Assembly (NCBI GenBank): GCA_047615875.1
Contig: JBLHGU010000062.1
Coordinates: 1 to 25,153 of the forward strand
Source of the DNA: JBLHGU01 sp047615875
GTDB taxonomy: Bacteria; Pseudomonadota; Gammaproteobacteria; Arenicellales; CAJQKF01
Direction of reading: 5' to 3'
DNA: 25,153 bases
The notes under the pieces were generated by a model. The model made no database searches. It saw only the letters and a list, made by a program, of their open reading frames with translations, and had not been told where the DNA came from. The first letter of the stretch is position 1. Each line of letters starts with the position of its first letter. Below, in pieces: positions 7,815 through 15,612 of this stretch. A program made the position numbers and the translations under genes.

Positions 7815-7901
7815 ATTTATACTGGCAACCCGGCTATCTCAATGAGACCCGTGGCTTTCCGTCCTTGCCTCGCGACAAGTTTGGCTTACGATTCACTAAA
7901 T
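7815..7901 (-). ncRNA. c-di-GMP-I (GEMM-I) riboswitch aptamer
   Basis: On the minus strand the segment has the order of elements known from class I c-di-GMP riboswitches. There is a closing P1 helix (AUUUA at 7897-7901 with UAAAU at 7815-7819), then GCCAAAC, then a helix capped by a GNRA loop (CUUGUC-GCGA-GGCAAG, 7864-7879), then GGACGGAAAGCC, then CACGGGUCU, then a second short hairpin (UCUC-AUU-GAGA), and finally AGCCGGGUUGCC. The closing GAAAGCC...AGCCGGGUUGCC block and the GNRA-capped helix are the strongest matches. One conserved position deviates (GACGG where GACGC is usual). A TTATAT element at 7909-7914 fits a -10 box placing the transcript start near the P1 helix. No covariance search was run. 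Confidence 0.7.
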
Positions 7902-7952
7902 TAGCACATATAATTCGACTTTAGCAAGGTTTTTTCGATATTTCTGTTCGAG

Positions 7953-9602
7953 TTAACGTTTTGATCGAAATCCGGACAGAGTGGCCCCCACCCCTGTAAT
8001 AAGCAGTAGCCAACTCGGCAGTGGTATATTCAGCCAACCAGCAGGGAATTCTCCAAACAGATAAAGTAGCACAGCTATTAGAATCAGCGTGCAACCCAGT
8101 AAAACTCGGGTAGTACGGCGATGATTACCCTCAATGGTTTCTTTAAGCTCAAGAATCTCGGGTGTGTGGCTGATAACACTCAGCTTTTCATCTCGAACCC
8201 GGCGTAATAACTCATGGGCTAGACCCGGTAATTCTGGACCCAGGGCCATAAATCGTGGCAATTCCTTGCGCAATCCCTTGATGGCCGCACGCGGGCCAAT
8301 TTGCTCACTCATCCATCGTTCAAGAAATGGTTTAGCAGTATCCCAAAGATCCAGATCGGGATATAGCTGTCGGCCCAACCCTTCTATATTCAAAAGAGTT
8401 TTCTGCAGTAAAACCAGCTGCGGTTGAACAGGCATGTTAAATCGCCTGGCCGTTTGAAATAGCCGCAAAATTAGACGCCCGAAGGAAATTTCCTTGATCG
8501 GTTTGGCGAAAATAGGTTCACACACTGCCCGAATGGCGCCTTCGAACTCTTCCGCTCGGGTGCTTGACGGGACCCATCCGGCACGCAAATGCGCATCCGC
8601 CACAGCTGCGTAATCACGATTGAAAAAAGCCAGGAAATTCTCCGCCAGATAGCGTTTATCACCTTCACTCAGCGTACCCATAATGCCGAAATCCACGGCT
8701 CGGTATTCGCCGGACTCACTAACGAAAATATTACCGGGATGCATGTCAGCGTGAAAAAAACCATGGCTAAAAGCCTGGGTAAAAAATATTTCAACACCAG
8801 CATGGGACAGTTGTTTCATATCGAGTCCCGCGCTATGCAGGGCGTCAATATCGCGAATCGGGATGCCATAGATCCGCTCCATAACCATGACATTGCGTCT
8901 GGTGTAGTCCCAGTAAACCTCCGGGACGTACAGCAGATTTGAATCCTTGAAGTTAGATTTTAGCTGGCTGGCGTTTGCAGCCTCGCGAATTAGATCCAGT
9001 TCGTCGTGAATCGTTTTGTCGTATTCTTCAACAATTTCGATCGGGCGCAGGCGCTTACCGGCTGACCAATACTTTTCTGCCAATCGGGCCAGCAAATATA
9101 GAAGCTCCAGGTCCCGCTCTATAATCTCTTCGATGCCAGGGCGCAGTACCTTAACGACAACCTCAGCACCATCGTGCATTCGCGCAGTATGAACCTGGGC
9201 GACTGATGCGGAAGCAATCGGCTGGGTATCAAACTCAGCAAACAGTTCATCGGTAGAACTTTCCAGCGCCTGTTCGATCAGTAGCTTGGATTGTTGGGCC
9301 GAAAACGGCGGCACCTGATCTTGAAGCCGGGTTAGTTCACGACCAATGTCTTCGGGCAACAAGTCTGGTCGAGTCGAGAGCATTTGACCAAACTTGATAA
9401 AAACCGGACCCAATTCTTCCAGAGCCTCGCGCAGACGAACGCCACGCGGGGCAGCGGACTTTTTACCCCAGTAGCTCGGATGCAGATACAATAAAAAGCG
9501 ATAAGGGCGAAATAGATTTACGGCGGTTATAAACTCATCCAGACCGTGGCTCAACATTACCCGGGTTATTTCCAGCAGTCGTAACAATCTTGTGGGCTTC
9601 AT
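7953..9602 (-). CDS. ubiB: UbiB, atypical kinase/ATPase for ubiquinone biosynthesis
   Basis: This 549-residue member of the UbiB/ADCK (protein-kinase-like) family is needed for ubiquinone production, probably by using its ATPase activity to deliver lipid precursors to the Ubi complex at the inner membrane. It has the family hallmark KFGQ motif in VFIKFGQMLSTRPDLLP, the alanine-rich nucleotide loop ASASVAQVH replacing a glycine loop, the invariant lysine in VVVKVLRPG, the catalytic loop FFHADMHPGNIFV and the DFG motif in AVDFGIMG. Two C-terminal transmembrane helices (from about residue 497) end the protein, as in E. coli UbiB, and length is normal. The ATG overlaps the ubiJ stop by one base (TGATG), implying coupling. 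Confidence 0.97.
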   Translation of the reverse strand: MKPTRLLRLLEITRVMLSHGLDEFITAVNLFRPYRFLLYLHPSYWGKKSAAPRGVRLREALEELGPVFIKFGQMLSTRPDLLPEDIGRELTRLQDQVPPFSAQQSKLLIEQALESSTDELFAEFDTQPIASASVAQVHTARMHDGAEVVVKVLRPGIEEIIERDLELLYLLARLAEKYWSAGKRLRPIEIVEEYDKTIHDELDLIREAANASQLKSNFKDSNLLYVPEVYWDYTRRNVMVMERIYGIPIRDIDALHSAGLDMKQLSHAGVEIFFTQAFSHGFFHADMHPGNIFVSESGEYRAVDFGIMGTLSEGDKRYLAENFLAFFNRDYAAVADAHLRAGWVPSSTRAEEFEGAIRAVCEPIFAKPIKEISFGRLILRLFQTARRFNMPVQPQLVLLQKTLLNIEGLGRQLYPDLDLWDTAKPFLERWMSEQIGPRAAIKGLRKELPRFMALGPELPGLAHELLRRVRDEKLSVISHTPEILELKETIEGNHRRTTRVLLGCTLILIAVLLYLFGEFPAGWLNIPLPSWLLLITGVGATLSGFRSKR

Positions 9603-10210
9603 CAGGGCAGGTCCAGTTTATTTTCCAGTCGATCTATTTTTGCTTCAAGACGATCCACTGAGGCAACCAGCTCGTCAATATTATCCACGAACACACCCAC
9701 TCGCGGGCCCGGTGCGAGTATCCTAACCTCCTCACGCAAGTAATCTGCACTATCCACAACGGCCTTGCTGCGAAATTCAGCTAGCCAGCTTTGTATAGCC
9801 TTAATCACCGTTTCCAGCCGATAGGTTGCCACATCACCTATAACGGTGGACAAACGTTCCTGCCAATCTGGCTCAAATGCCGCTACCAGATCTGCGCATT
9901 GTTGAACCACATGGATATCACCTTCTACCTGTAATCCGCCATCGCTAAAAATTCGGCGGTCCGCGGGCTGGCCCATGCCACGTAAAAAGCCAAACGGACC
10001 ACCAATAATGGTGGCATCGCAATCAGAAATCTCACTAACAGATTCCAGCTGAATTTCTGCTTGCTGAAAACTCAAAATAAAACTGTGGCTGGTGAGAGAT
10101 TCGAGCTGAATAGCCAGGGTCTTGCCATTCAGCTGTTGTAATCGTTGCTGGCTGTCCGGATCAGTGCCGAGGGCAGAATTCATCACCCGTTCGATCTGCT
10201 TAACAATCAT
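9602..10210 (-). CDS. ubiJ: UbiJ, SCP2-domain accessory factor of ubiquinone biosynthesis
   Basis: This 202-residue protein sits between ubiE and ubiB, the invariant place of ubiJ (formerly yigP) in Gammaproteobacteria. UbiJ has an N-terminal SCP2-like lipid-binding domain that with UbiK organises the soluble Ubi metabolon and holds polyprenyl intermediates. Here the N-terminal two thirds form the SCP2-like fold, and the C-terminus is a coiled coil with heptads around DELVASVDRLEAKIDRLENKL, as expected for UbiK/UbiJ interaction. ATG 10210 is preferred because it gives the E. coli length and leaves seven bases after the ubiE stop. The longer alternative would overlap ubiE by 38 bases. Confidence 0.92.
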   Translation of the reverse strand: MIVKQIERVMNSALGTDPDSQQRLQQLNGKTLAIQLESLTSHSFILSFQQAEIQLESVSEISDCDATIIGGPFGFLRGMGQPADRRIFSDGGLQVEGDIHVVQQCADLVAAFEPDWQERLSTVIGDVATYRLETVIKAIQSWLAEFRSKAVVDSADYLREEVRILAPGPRVGVFVDNIDELVASVDRLEAKIDRLENKLDLP

Positions 10211-10217
10211 TTCGTGT

Positions 10218-10976
10218 TTAGTACTTGAAACCGGTATGCAGAGCGACGACGCCACCGGTCAGATTATGCCAACGAACATCTTCAAAACCGGCATCTCGCA
10301 TGAGCTCCGCCAGGGTTTCCTGATCGGGGTGTTTGCGAATTGATTCCACCAGGTATTGATAACTTTCTCGATCACCGGCTATTAGCTGTCCCATGCGTGG
10401 AATAACGTTAAATGAGTAGGTATCGTAGGCTTTGCGCATTAGCGCGGATACGGGTCGTGAAAACTCCAGAATCAATAATCGACCACCCGGGCGTAATACG
10501 CGATACATGGATTTTAGTGCGTTACTGATTCGAGTCACATTGCGTAGACCAAAAGAAATACTCACACAATTAAACGTGTCACTGTCAAAACTCAGGTTTT
10601 CCGCATCGGTTATGGAATAAAACACATTGCCCGTCGCGCCTTTGTCCATCATGACATCCCGACCACGATGCAACATGGCATAGTTAATATCCGTCATGAT
10701 GACGGTTCCCGTTTCGCCGACCTGGCGACTGAACTCTCGCGACAGATCACCACTACCGGCCGCTACGTCGAGCGCACTATTGCCAGTTTTCAGACCACTT
10801 TGCGAAACGGCAAAATTTTTCCATAACCGATGAACTCCGAAAGACATGGCATCGTTCATTACGTCGTAGTTACCTGCGACTGAACTAAATACCTCACCCA
10901 CCAAACCAGCCTTGTCAGACTCTTTGACGTCTTTAAAACCAAAGTGTGTGGTTTCGGCTGATTTATCCTGGTTCAT
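10218..10976 (-). CDS. ubiE: UbiE/MenG C-methyltransferase
   Basis: This 252-residue bifunctional demethylmenaquinone/2-methoxy-6-polyprenyl-1,4-benzoquinol methylase uses SAM to methylate the quinone ring carbon. The SAM motif I is ALDVAAGSGDLSREF, preceded by the UbiE signature region VFSSVAGNYDVMNDAMSFG and followed by FGLRNV and RVLRPGGRLLILEFS. The C-terminus ends GGVVALHTGFKY, almost the universal UbiE ending. Length equals E. coli UbiE. ATG 10976 has GAG six bases upstream, better than the TTG at 10985. It is followed by ubiJ after seven bases and separated from the DUF971 gene upstream by about 130 bases containing two hairpins. Confidence 0.97.
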   Translation of the reverse strand: MNQDKSAETTHFGFKDVKESDKAGLVGEVFSSVAGNYDVMNDAMSFGVHRLWKNFAVSQSGLKTGNSALDVAAGSGDLSREFSRQVGETGTVIMTDINYAMLHRGRDVMMDKGATGNVFYSITDAENLSFDSDTFNCVSISFGLRNVTRISNALKSMYRVLRPGGRLLILEFSRPVSALMRKAYDTYSFNVIPRMGQLIAGDRESYQYLVESIRKHPDQETLAELMRDAGFEDVRWHNLTGGVVALHTGFKY

Positions 10977-11058
10977 GATACTCAAATAGATTGTTGTGTT
11001 AGCAGTTAGCTAACTTAAAAAGATTGCAGGGCGTTTTACAATACTTCGTAGGTAAATC

Positions 11059-11119
11059 AGTACCTGGGGCAGGTACTGGATTGTTTCAAGTGTCTCGCGT
11101 TGCAGGTACTAATGCAACG
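11059..11119 (-). promoter_or_regulatory. Paired hairpins between the DUF971 gene and ubiE
   Basis: Two stem-loops lie here: CGTTGCA/TGCAACG (11098-11119), overlapping the DUF971 stop codon, and AGTACCTG/CAGGTACT with a three-base loop (11059-11077). The word GCAGGTACT occurs in both. Neither is followed by a T tract on the minus strand, so they are poor terminators. They could be transcript-processing or stabilising elements between the adk-hemB-DUF971 part and the ubi part. A third short repeat, GTTAGC/GCTAAC, lies at 10998-11014 just before ubiE. Confidence 0.4.
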
Positions 11120-11483
11120 ATGGATCTTTGCGGTTGTGTCCAGCTTCAGCCAGGCGTTGCAGATAATACTGCCAGTTCGCCTCCTGGTTAACACCCAGCA
11201 TATGCAGGGTTTCCCAGGAATAAATACCCGTATTATGTCCGTCATCAAAATGTAGGCATATTGCATAACTGCCTACCGGATCGATTTTCTCGATATTGAC
11301 GTTCTCTTTGTTGAGCTGCAAAACTTCCTGTCCTGGGCCATGCCCCTGCACTTCAGCAGATGGAGAATAAACCCGTAAATACTCACAACTGTACTCAAAC
11401 TGGTTGCCATCGTTAAACTCCATCTCCAGAGTGCGCGAGGCCTGATGCAATACAATGTTTACTGGCTTTGGGGTATTACTCAC
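11109..11483 (-). CDS. DUF971 (GBBH-like N-terminal domain) protein
   Basis: This small protein of about 124 residues belongs to the DUF971/gamma-butyrobetaine hydroxylase-like N-terminal domain family, a beta-rich domain also found in Fe-S-related proteins. Recognisable segments are LEMEFNDGNQFEYSCEYLRVYSPSAEVQGHG, given here only as the positions around residues 17-48, then VGSYAICLHFDDGHNTGIYSWETLHMLG. The function of the stand-alone form is not established. In Pseudomonas and relatives the same family lies beside ubiE, as here. GTG 11483 is chosen because AGAGG lies six bases before it; the ATG at 11489 has the same AGAGG touching it, which is too close. Either start overlaps the end of hemB, so the genes are coupled. 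Confidence 0.85.
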   Translation of the reverse strand: MSNTPKPVNIVLHQASRTLEMEFNDGNQFEYSCEYLRVYSPSAEVQGHGPGQEVLQLNKENVNIEKIDPVGSYAICLHFDDGHNTGIYSWETLHMLGVNQEANWQYYLQRLAEAGHNRKDPSLH

Positions 11484-12498
11484 GGTCATCCTCTTTCAGC
11501 CACCCGGCTACAGTTTCAGAAAAATACGTCAAAATGGCGTCGGCACCGGCTCGTTTAAAACTCATCAAAGCTTCCATAACGACTGCTTTCTCATCCAGCC
11601 AACCATTCAGACTAGCTGCTTTTAACATGGAATATTCACCGCTGACATGATAAACCATGGTCGGCACGCCCAACTCATGTTTAACCCGATGTACTACATC
11701 GAGATAAGGCATACCCGGCTTTACCATGACCATGTCGGCGCCTTCTTTCAAATCCAGGGCGACCTCACGAATCGCCTCGTCGCTATTACCAATATCCATC
11801 TGATAGGAATACTTGTCACCACCCTTGAGATTGTCGGCAGAGCCCACTGCATCACGGAACGGGCCATAATAAGCCGAGGCATACTTTGCAGAGTAACTCA
11901 TAATCATAGTATTAATATGACCAGCCTGTTCCAGCGCAGTCCTTATGGCGCCGATTCTGCCATCCATCATATCTGACGGCGATACAACGTCGGCACCCGC
12001 ATCGGCATGACAAAGTGCCTGGCGTACCAGCACCTCGACAGTTTCATCATTAACGACATAACCCTGCTCGTTGATTAAACCATCCTGACCATGACTGGTA
12101 TAAGGATCCAACGCGACATCAGTAATCAAACCTATATTGGGAACGGCCTCTTTTAAGGCTCTTAACGCCCGCGGCACTAGCCCGTCAGCATTATAGGCCT
12201 CTCGGGCATCGTCTGATTTGCCAGCAGGGTCAATAATCGGAAATAGAACAATAGCTGGAATGCCCAGTGCGTATAACTGCTGGGCTTTTTCCACCAATAA
12301 ATCGATGCTGAGTCGGCGAATTCCCGGCATAGAGGCGATATCTTCATAATGATTTTCGCCTTCACAAAGAAACAACGGCTGAATCAGATCATCTGTACTC
12401 AATCTGTTCTCACGCACTAGTCGTCGACTAAAGCTGCTGCGACGTAAGCGACGCATCCGAACTGCGGGATAACTCCCGGTTACCACAGAGAAACTCAC
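11476..12498 (-). CDS. hemB: HemB, delta-aminolevulinic acid dehydratase (porphobilinogen synthase)
   Basis: This 340-residue enzyme condenses two 5-aminolevulinate molecules to porphobilinogen in heme synthesis. The Schiff-base lysines lie in MSYSAKYASAYYGPFRD and DMVMVKPGMPYLD. The metal region is VALDPYTSHGQDGLI, lacking the cysteines of zinc-type enzymes, so this should be a magnesium-dependent HemB like that of Pseudomonas. The N-terminus, PAVRMRRLRRSSFSRRLVRE, matches the family arm. The start is GTG 12498, whose first base is the last base of the adk stop codon (TAGTG), giving translational coupling. An ATG at 12456 is possible but would remove conserved N-terminal residues. It overlaps the DUF971 gene downstream. 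Confidence 0.97.
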   Translation of the reverse strand: MSFSVVTGSYPAVRMRRLRRSSFSRRLVRENRLSTDDLIQPLFLCEGENHYEDIASMPGIRRLSIDLLVEKAQQLYALGIPAIVLFPIIDPAGKSDDAREAYNADGLVPRALRALKEAVPNIGLITDVALDPYTSHGQDGLINEQGYVVNDETVEVLVRQALCHADAGADVVSPSDMMDGRIGAIRTALEQAGHINTMIMSYSAKYASAYYGPFRDAVGSADNLKGGDKYSYQMDIGNSDEAIREVALDLKEGADMVMVKPGMPYLDVVHRVKHELGVPTMVYHVSGEYSMLKAASLNGWLDEKAVVMEALMSFKRAGADAILTYFSETVAGWLKEDDRE

Positions 12499-14006
12499 TA
12501 GCGTTTGGCCTTGGACGCTTTCTTACCGGCAGTTTTCTTAACGCTTGTAGTTTTTTTTGATACCTTCGTAGCAGTTTTACTAACGACCTTTTTTGCTACT
12601 TTCTTTTTACTGACTTTCTTTTTACTGACTGTTTTTTTACTGACTGTTTTTTTACTGACTTTTTTTGCCGCAAGTGTAGCTCGGCTAGCTTTCTTAGCAA
12701 CCTTAGCTACAACTTTCTTTTTACTAACTGTTTTTTTACTAACCGACTTCTTCGGCATCGCCTTACTACTGATGACTCTCTTTTTTGAAGTCTTCTTTGT
12801 CAGAGTCTTTTTAGCTGAAACCTTCTTGACTGCGACTTTGCTGGTAACTACTTTCTTCTTCAACGCCTTTTTCGACACCTTTTTACTCGCCGAGGAAGGT
12901 TTTTTAGATACCACCTTTTTCTTTGCAATTTTACTAACAGTAGACTTCTTCCTGGTAATCTTGACTACCGCAGTTTTTTTGCTGGTTTTCTTTTTAATTG
13001 AAGCTTTGCTGACGGCTGGGGTTTTAACGATCGGTTTCTCTTTGGTCGGCTTTTTAGAACTGGATTTCTTCTTCGACACTTTTTCAACCGCTACTGGAGC
13101 TTCTTTTTCTGCTGGTACTTTCGCGATGACCTTCTCCACAATGGGTTCAGCCTTAACCCGCACCTTTTTCTTACGCCCACGTTTGGACTTGGTTTCCGAT
13201 GTCAGTCTTTCTGACTCCGGGCGGGGTTGCAACAACGTTCGACGAGACTCTACGATGGATGTCTGCCGAACAATTTTGCCACCGGCAATACTGGTATCGA
13301 TACTGCTACTTTCTTCACCAGACAAGATTGAAACGACTTTGTTTTCCAGCGGGCGAATCTCGGTATCAACCATTTCATTCAATCGGTCAAAAATAGCATC
13401 TGGACTACCACCGGCATCAAGGGTTCGCAATTTATGCTGGGCACGATAATACTGCACCAGATATTCTGTTTCCTCGTGGTAGTTCGCCAGGCGGACTTTT
13501 GCGGTAACGGCGTTGTCGTCGTTACGCTGATATAAATCTATATTTTCGCATTGGTCGCAAATACCCTTTTTCGCAGGTTTACTGAAATAGGAATTATAAA
13601 TGGCGCCACATTCTGGGCAGGTTAGTCGCCCGGCTAATCGCTTGATCAGAACCGGTTCTTCGACGGTCAGATTAACTGTCATCTGAATCGGTCGGGAAAC
13701 CCAACTAAGGCGGGTATCCAACTCCTGCGCCTGGGGAATGCTGCGCGGAAAACCATCCAGAATAAAACCACGGCGGGTATCCGGCATTTGCAGCCTGTCA
13801 CTAACCAACTGGATTACAATATCGTCTGGAACCAGACCACCTTCTTCCATGATGCTTTGCACCTGTTGACCGAGTTCTGAACCCGATTCCACGGCGCCAC
13901 GCAATATATCGCCAGTAGATATATGCGGAACCTTGTATTTTTCGACCAGTTTTTTCGACTGGGTACCTTTTCCAGAGCCCGGGGCTCCCAACAGGATGAT
14001 TCGCAT
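12498..14006 (-). CDS. adk: Adenylate kinase with long lysine-rich histone-H1-like tail
   Basis: Residues 1 to about 216 form a complete adenylate kinase (ATP + AMP to 2 ADP). It has the P-loop GAPGSGKGTQ, STGDILRG, the AMP-binding DGFPRS, and a LID domain with a zinc knuckle (CPEC and CDQC). A linker of about 50 residues follows, then a basic tail of more than 230 residues built from units like VSKKT and VSKKK, starting after KRGRKKK, which resembles an AT-hook core but lacks the RGRP proline. Such tails resemble histone H1, AlgP and PhaF and should bind nucleic acid or polyanions. The reading frame is continuous, so this is a fusion and not two genes. ATG 14006 has AAAGAG nine bases upstream. 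E. coli Adk is 214 residues, so the tail more than doubles the protein. It is the first gene of the adk-hemB-DUF971-ubi array. Confidence 0.93.
   Translation of the reverse strand: MRIILLGAPGSGKGTQSKKLVEKYKVPHISTGDILRGAVESGSELGQQVQSIMEEGGLVPDDIVIQLVSDRLQMPDTRRGFILDGFPRSIPQAQELDTRLSWVSRPIQMTVNLTVEEPVLIKRLAGRLTCPECGAIYNSYFSKPAKKGICDQCENIDLYQRNDDNAVTAKVRLANYHEETEYLVQYYRAQHKLRTLDAGGSPDAIFDRLNEMVDTEIRPLENKVVSILSGEESSSIDTSIAGGKIVRQTSIVESRRTLLQPRPESERLTSETKSKRGRKKKVRVKAEPIVEKVIAKVPAEKEAPVAVEKVSKKKSSSKKPTKEKPIVKTPAVSKASIKKKTSKKTAVVKITRKKSTVSKIAKKKVVSKKPSSASKKVSKKALKKKVVTSKVAVKKVSAKKTLTKKTSKKRVISSKAMPKKSVSKKTVSKKKVVAKVAKKASRATLAAKKVSKKTVSKKTVSKKKVSKKKVAKKVVSKTATKVSKKTTSVKKTAGKKASKAKR
12590..13075 (-). 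repeat. Degenerate 15-base repeats encoding VSKK-type units
   Basis: The tail-coding part of adk consists of imperfect short repeats. The clearest are consecutive 15-base copies near 12618-12660 (on the plus strand, ACTGACT followed by a run of T), each encoding VSKKT or VSKKK. They are in frame with adk. The strand asymmetry (long T runs on plus) makes this segment prone to slippage and length variation. Confidence 0.7.
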
Positions 14007-14322
14007 CACATGCTACTCTTTAAGAGGACCTTTATAATGTTCGTGCCAAACCGCCCCTGCTACTGGATTTTTAAAAAAACTCCAGCAATATCAAGGAAAT
14101 CTTGACAAATCAGGGACCTGCGGCCGCCGCTACCCTACTCCCCACCAAAGTCAGTGTCAATCCCTTACATGCAAGCTTCACATAAGCCGACTGAATTGGT
14201 CTCAAAAAAGCTTACATGGCGAGCGTAAAACATTGAAGGTAAAATACATTAATCTTCCGACTACCCGCGAAGTTTTGGCTTAACTGCCAGAAACTCTTTT
14301 CCCCATAACCGAATCAGATTCT
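14007..14322. promoter_or_regulatory. Divergent intergenic region between adk and the PPi-phosphofructokinase gene
   Basis: No gene is visible. The region must hold promoters for both divergent units. For adk, a minus-strand ATTATAAA element lies at 14032-14039 about 25 bases before the start and could be a -10 box. For the rightward gene no clear -35/-10 pair stands out; TAAAAT and TACATT near 14240-14250 are candidates. A short inverted repeat with CTGGA and TCCAG arms around an A/T core (about 14062-14086) is also present. Confidence 0.4.
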
Positions 14323-15591
14323 ATGAGCTCAAAAATTAAAAATGCTTTCTACGCCCAATCCGGTGGCGTGACACCCGTTATCAATGCCAGTGCCTGTGGC
14401 ATTATCGAAACTGCGCGTAAAAATAAAACCCGTATTGGCAAGGTTTATGCCGGCCGAAATGGCATTATTGGCGCCCTGACCGAGGATCTGATCGATACCA
14501 GTAAGGAAAGTGCTCGGGATATCGCCGCATTAAAACACACGCCTTCTGGGGCATTTGGCTCTTGTCGCTACAAATTAAAGAGTCTGGAGGAGAGCCGCGC
14601 TCAGTACGAACGCCTGATTGACGTATTCAAGGCTCACAATATTGGTTACTTTTTTTACAATGGTGGTGGTGATTCTGCGGATACCTGCCTAAAAGTTTCG
14701 CAACTCTCGAAAACTACTGGTTATCCAATCCAGGCCATCCACATACCCAAAACTGTCGACAATGATCTGCCAATTACCGATAACTGTCCAGGTTTTGGCT
14801 CGGTGGCGAAGTACATCGCTACGTCTACCCTGGAAGCTAGTTTTGACGTGGCTTCAATGTGCAAAACATCTACCAAGGTTTTTGTATTAGAGGTTATGGG
14901 TCGACATGCCGGCTGGATTGCAGCAGCTGGTGGGCTGGCATCAACAGAAAAAAATCCTCTGCCCATCATTGTGCTGTTCCCAGAAATCATCTTTGATAAG
15001 GAGAAATTTCTCGCGGAAGTGAAAAAGAAAGTCGAGAAGCACGGCTATGTATCCGTTGTTGTATCCGAAGGCGTTAAACACCCTGACGGACGTTTCCTGG
15101 CCGAAGCTGGCAGTCGCGATGCGTTTGGCCATGCACAACTCGGTGGTGCAGCTCCAGTAGTTGCTCAAATGGTCAATGCAGAATATGGCTATAAATATCA
15201 CTGGGCGGTAGCGGACTACTTACAACGGGCTGCCCGCCATATCGGCTCGAAGACTGATGTAGATCATGCCTACGCGGTCGGTAAGGCTGGAGTAGAAATG
15301 GCATTAAAAGGTAAAAATGCCGTTATGCCGGCCATTAAGCGCACCTCAAACAAGCCTTATCGCTGGAAAATTGAGCAAGCCAGCCTGGCTAAAGTCGCCA
15401 ATGTAGAGAAAATGATGCCAAAAAGCTTCATTACCCGCGATGGTTTCGGTATCACCAAACGCTGCCGTGAATATCTCGAACCGCTGATTCGGGGCGAAGA
15501 TTACCCACCCTTTAAAAATGGCTTACCAAACTACGTGGTATTGAAAAATATCCCGGTCAAAAAGAAACTGGATACTGATTTCGAAATCTAA
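14323..15591 (+). CDS. pfp: Pyrophosphate-dependent 6-phosphofructokinase
   Basis: This 422-residue enzyme of the PfkA superfamily is expected to phosphorylate fructose 6-phosphate reversibly with PPi. Evidence for the PPi type is PKTVDNDLPITDNCPGFGS, where lysine replaces the glycine of ATP enzymes (PGTIDND), together with MGRHAGWIAAAGGLA and a length well above ATP-PfkA (about 320). The phosphate-donor loop reads NGGGDSADT, while most PPi enzymes have GGDDS, so one residue differs from the usual pattern. In glycolysis it saves ATP and can run in the gluconeogenic direction. It is divergent from adk. The upstream leader shows no strong Shine-Dalgarno sequence. A small ORF follows in the same frame directly after the stop. 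Confidence 0.92.
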   Translation: MSSKIKNAFYAQSGGVTPVINASACGIIETARKNKTRIGKVYAGRNGIIGALTEDLIDTSKESARDIAALKHTPSGAFGSCRYKLKSLEESRAQYERLIDVFKAHNIGYFFYNGGGDSADTCLKVSQLSKTTGYPIQAIHIPKTVDNDLPITDNCPGFGSVAKYIATSTLEASFDVASMCKTSTKVFVLEVMGRHAGWIAAAGGLASTEKNPLPIIVLFPEIIFDKEKFLAEVKKKVEKHGYVSVVVSEGVKHPDGRFLAEAGSRDAFGHAQLGGAAPVVAQMVNAEYGYKYHWAVADYLQRAARHIGSKTDVDHAYAVGKAGVEMALKGKNAVMPAIKRTSNKPYRWKIEQASLAKVANVEKMMPKSFITRDGFGITKRCREYLEPLIRGEDYPPFKNGLPNYVVLKNIPVKKKLDTDFEI

Positions 15592-15612
15592 GGCAAATCC
15601 CGAGCTATTCAT

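Noticed and set aside
12505..13449. Long plus-strand ORF rich in Phe, Leu and Thr opposite the adk tail
   Set aside because: It is the reverse complement of the Lys-codon-rich tail of adk. Its composition (runs of Phe and Leu) is dictated by that sequence, and it has no ribosome binding site or recognisable domain.
14033..14048. Sigma-54-like element upstream of adk (TGGCACG on the minus strand)
   Set aside because: The -24 half fits, but the GC of the -12 element at the required spacing is absent; the same bases contain an ordinary -10-like ATTATA.
14010..14322. Possible tRNA or other structured RNA in the adk/pfp gap
   Set aside because: No cloverleaf or conserved RNA motif could be traced on either strand.
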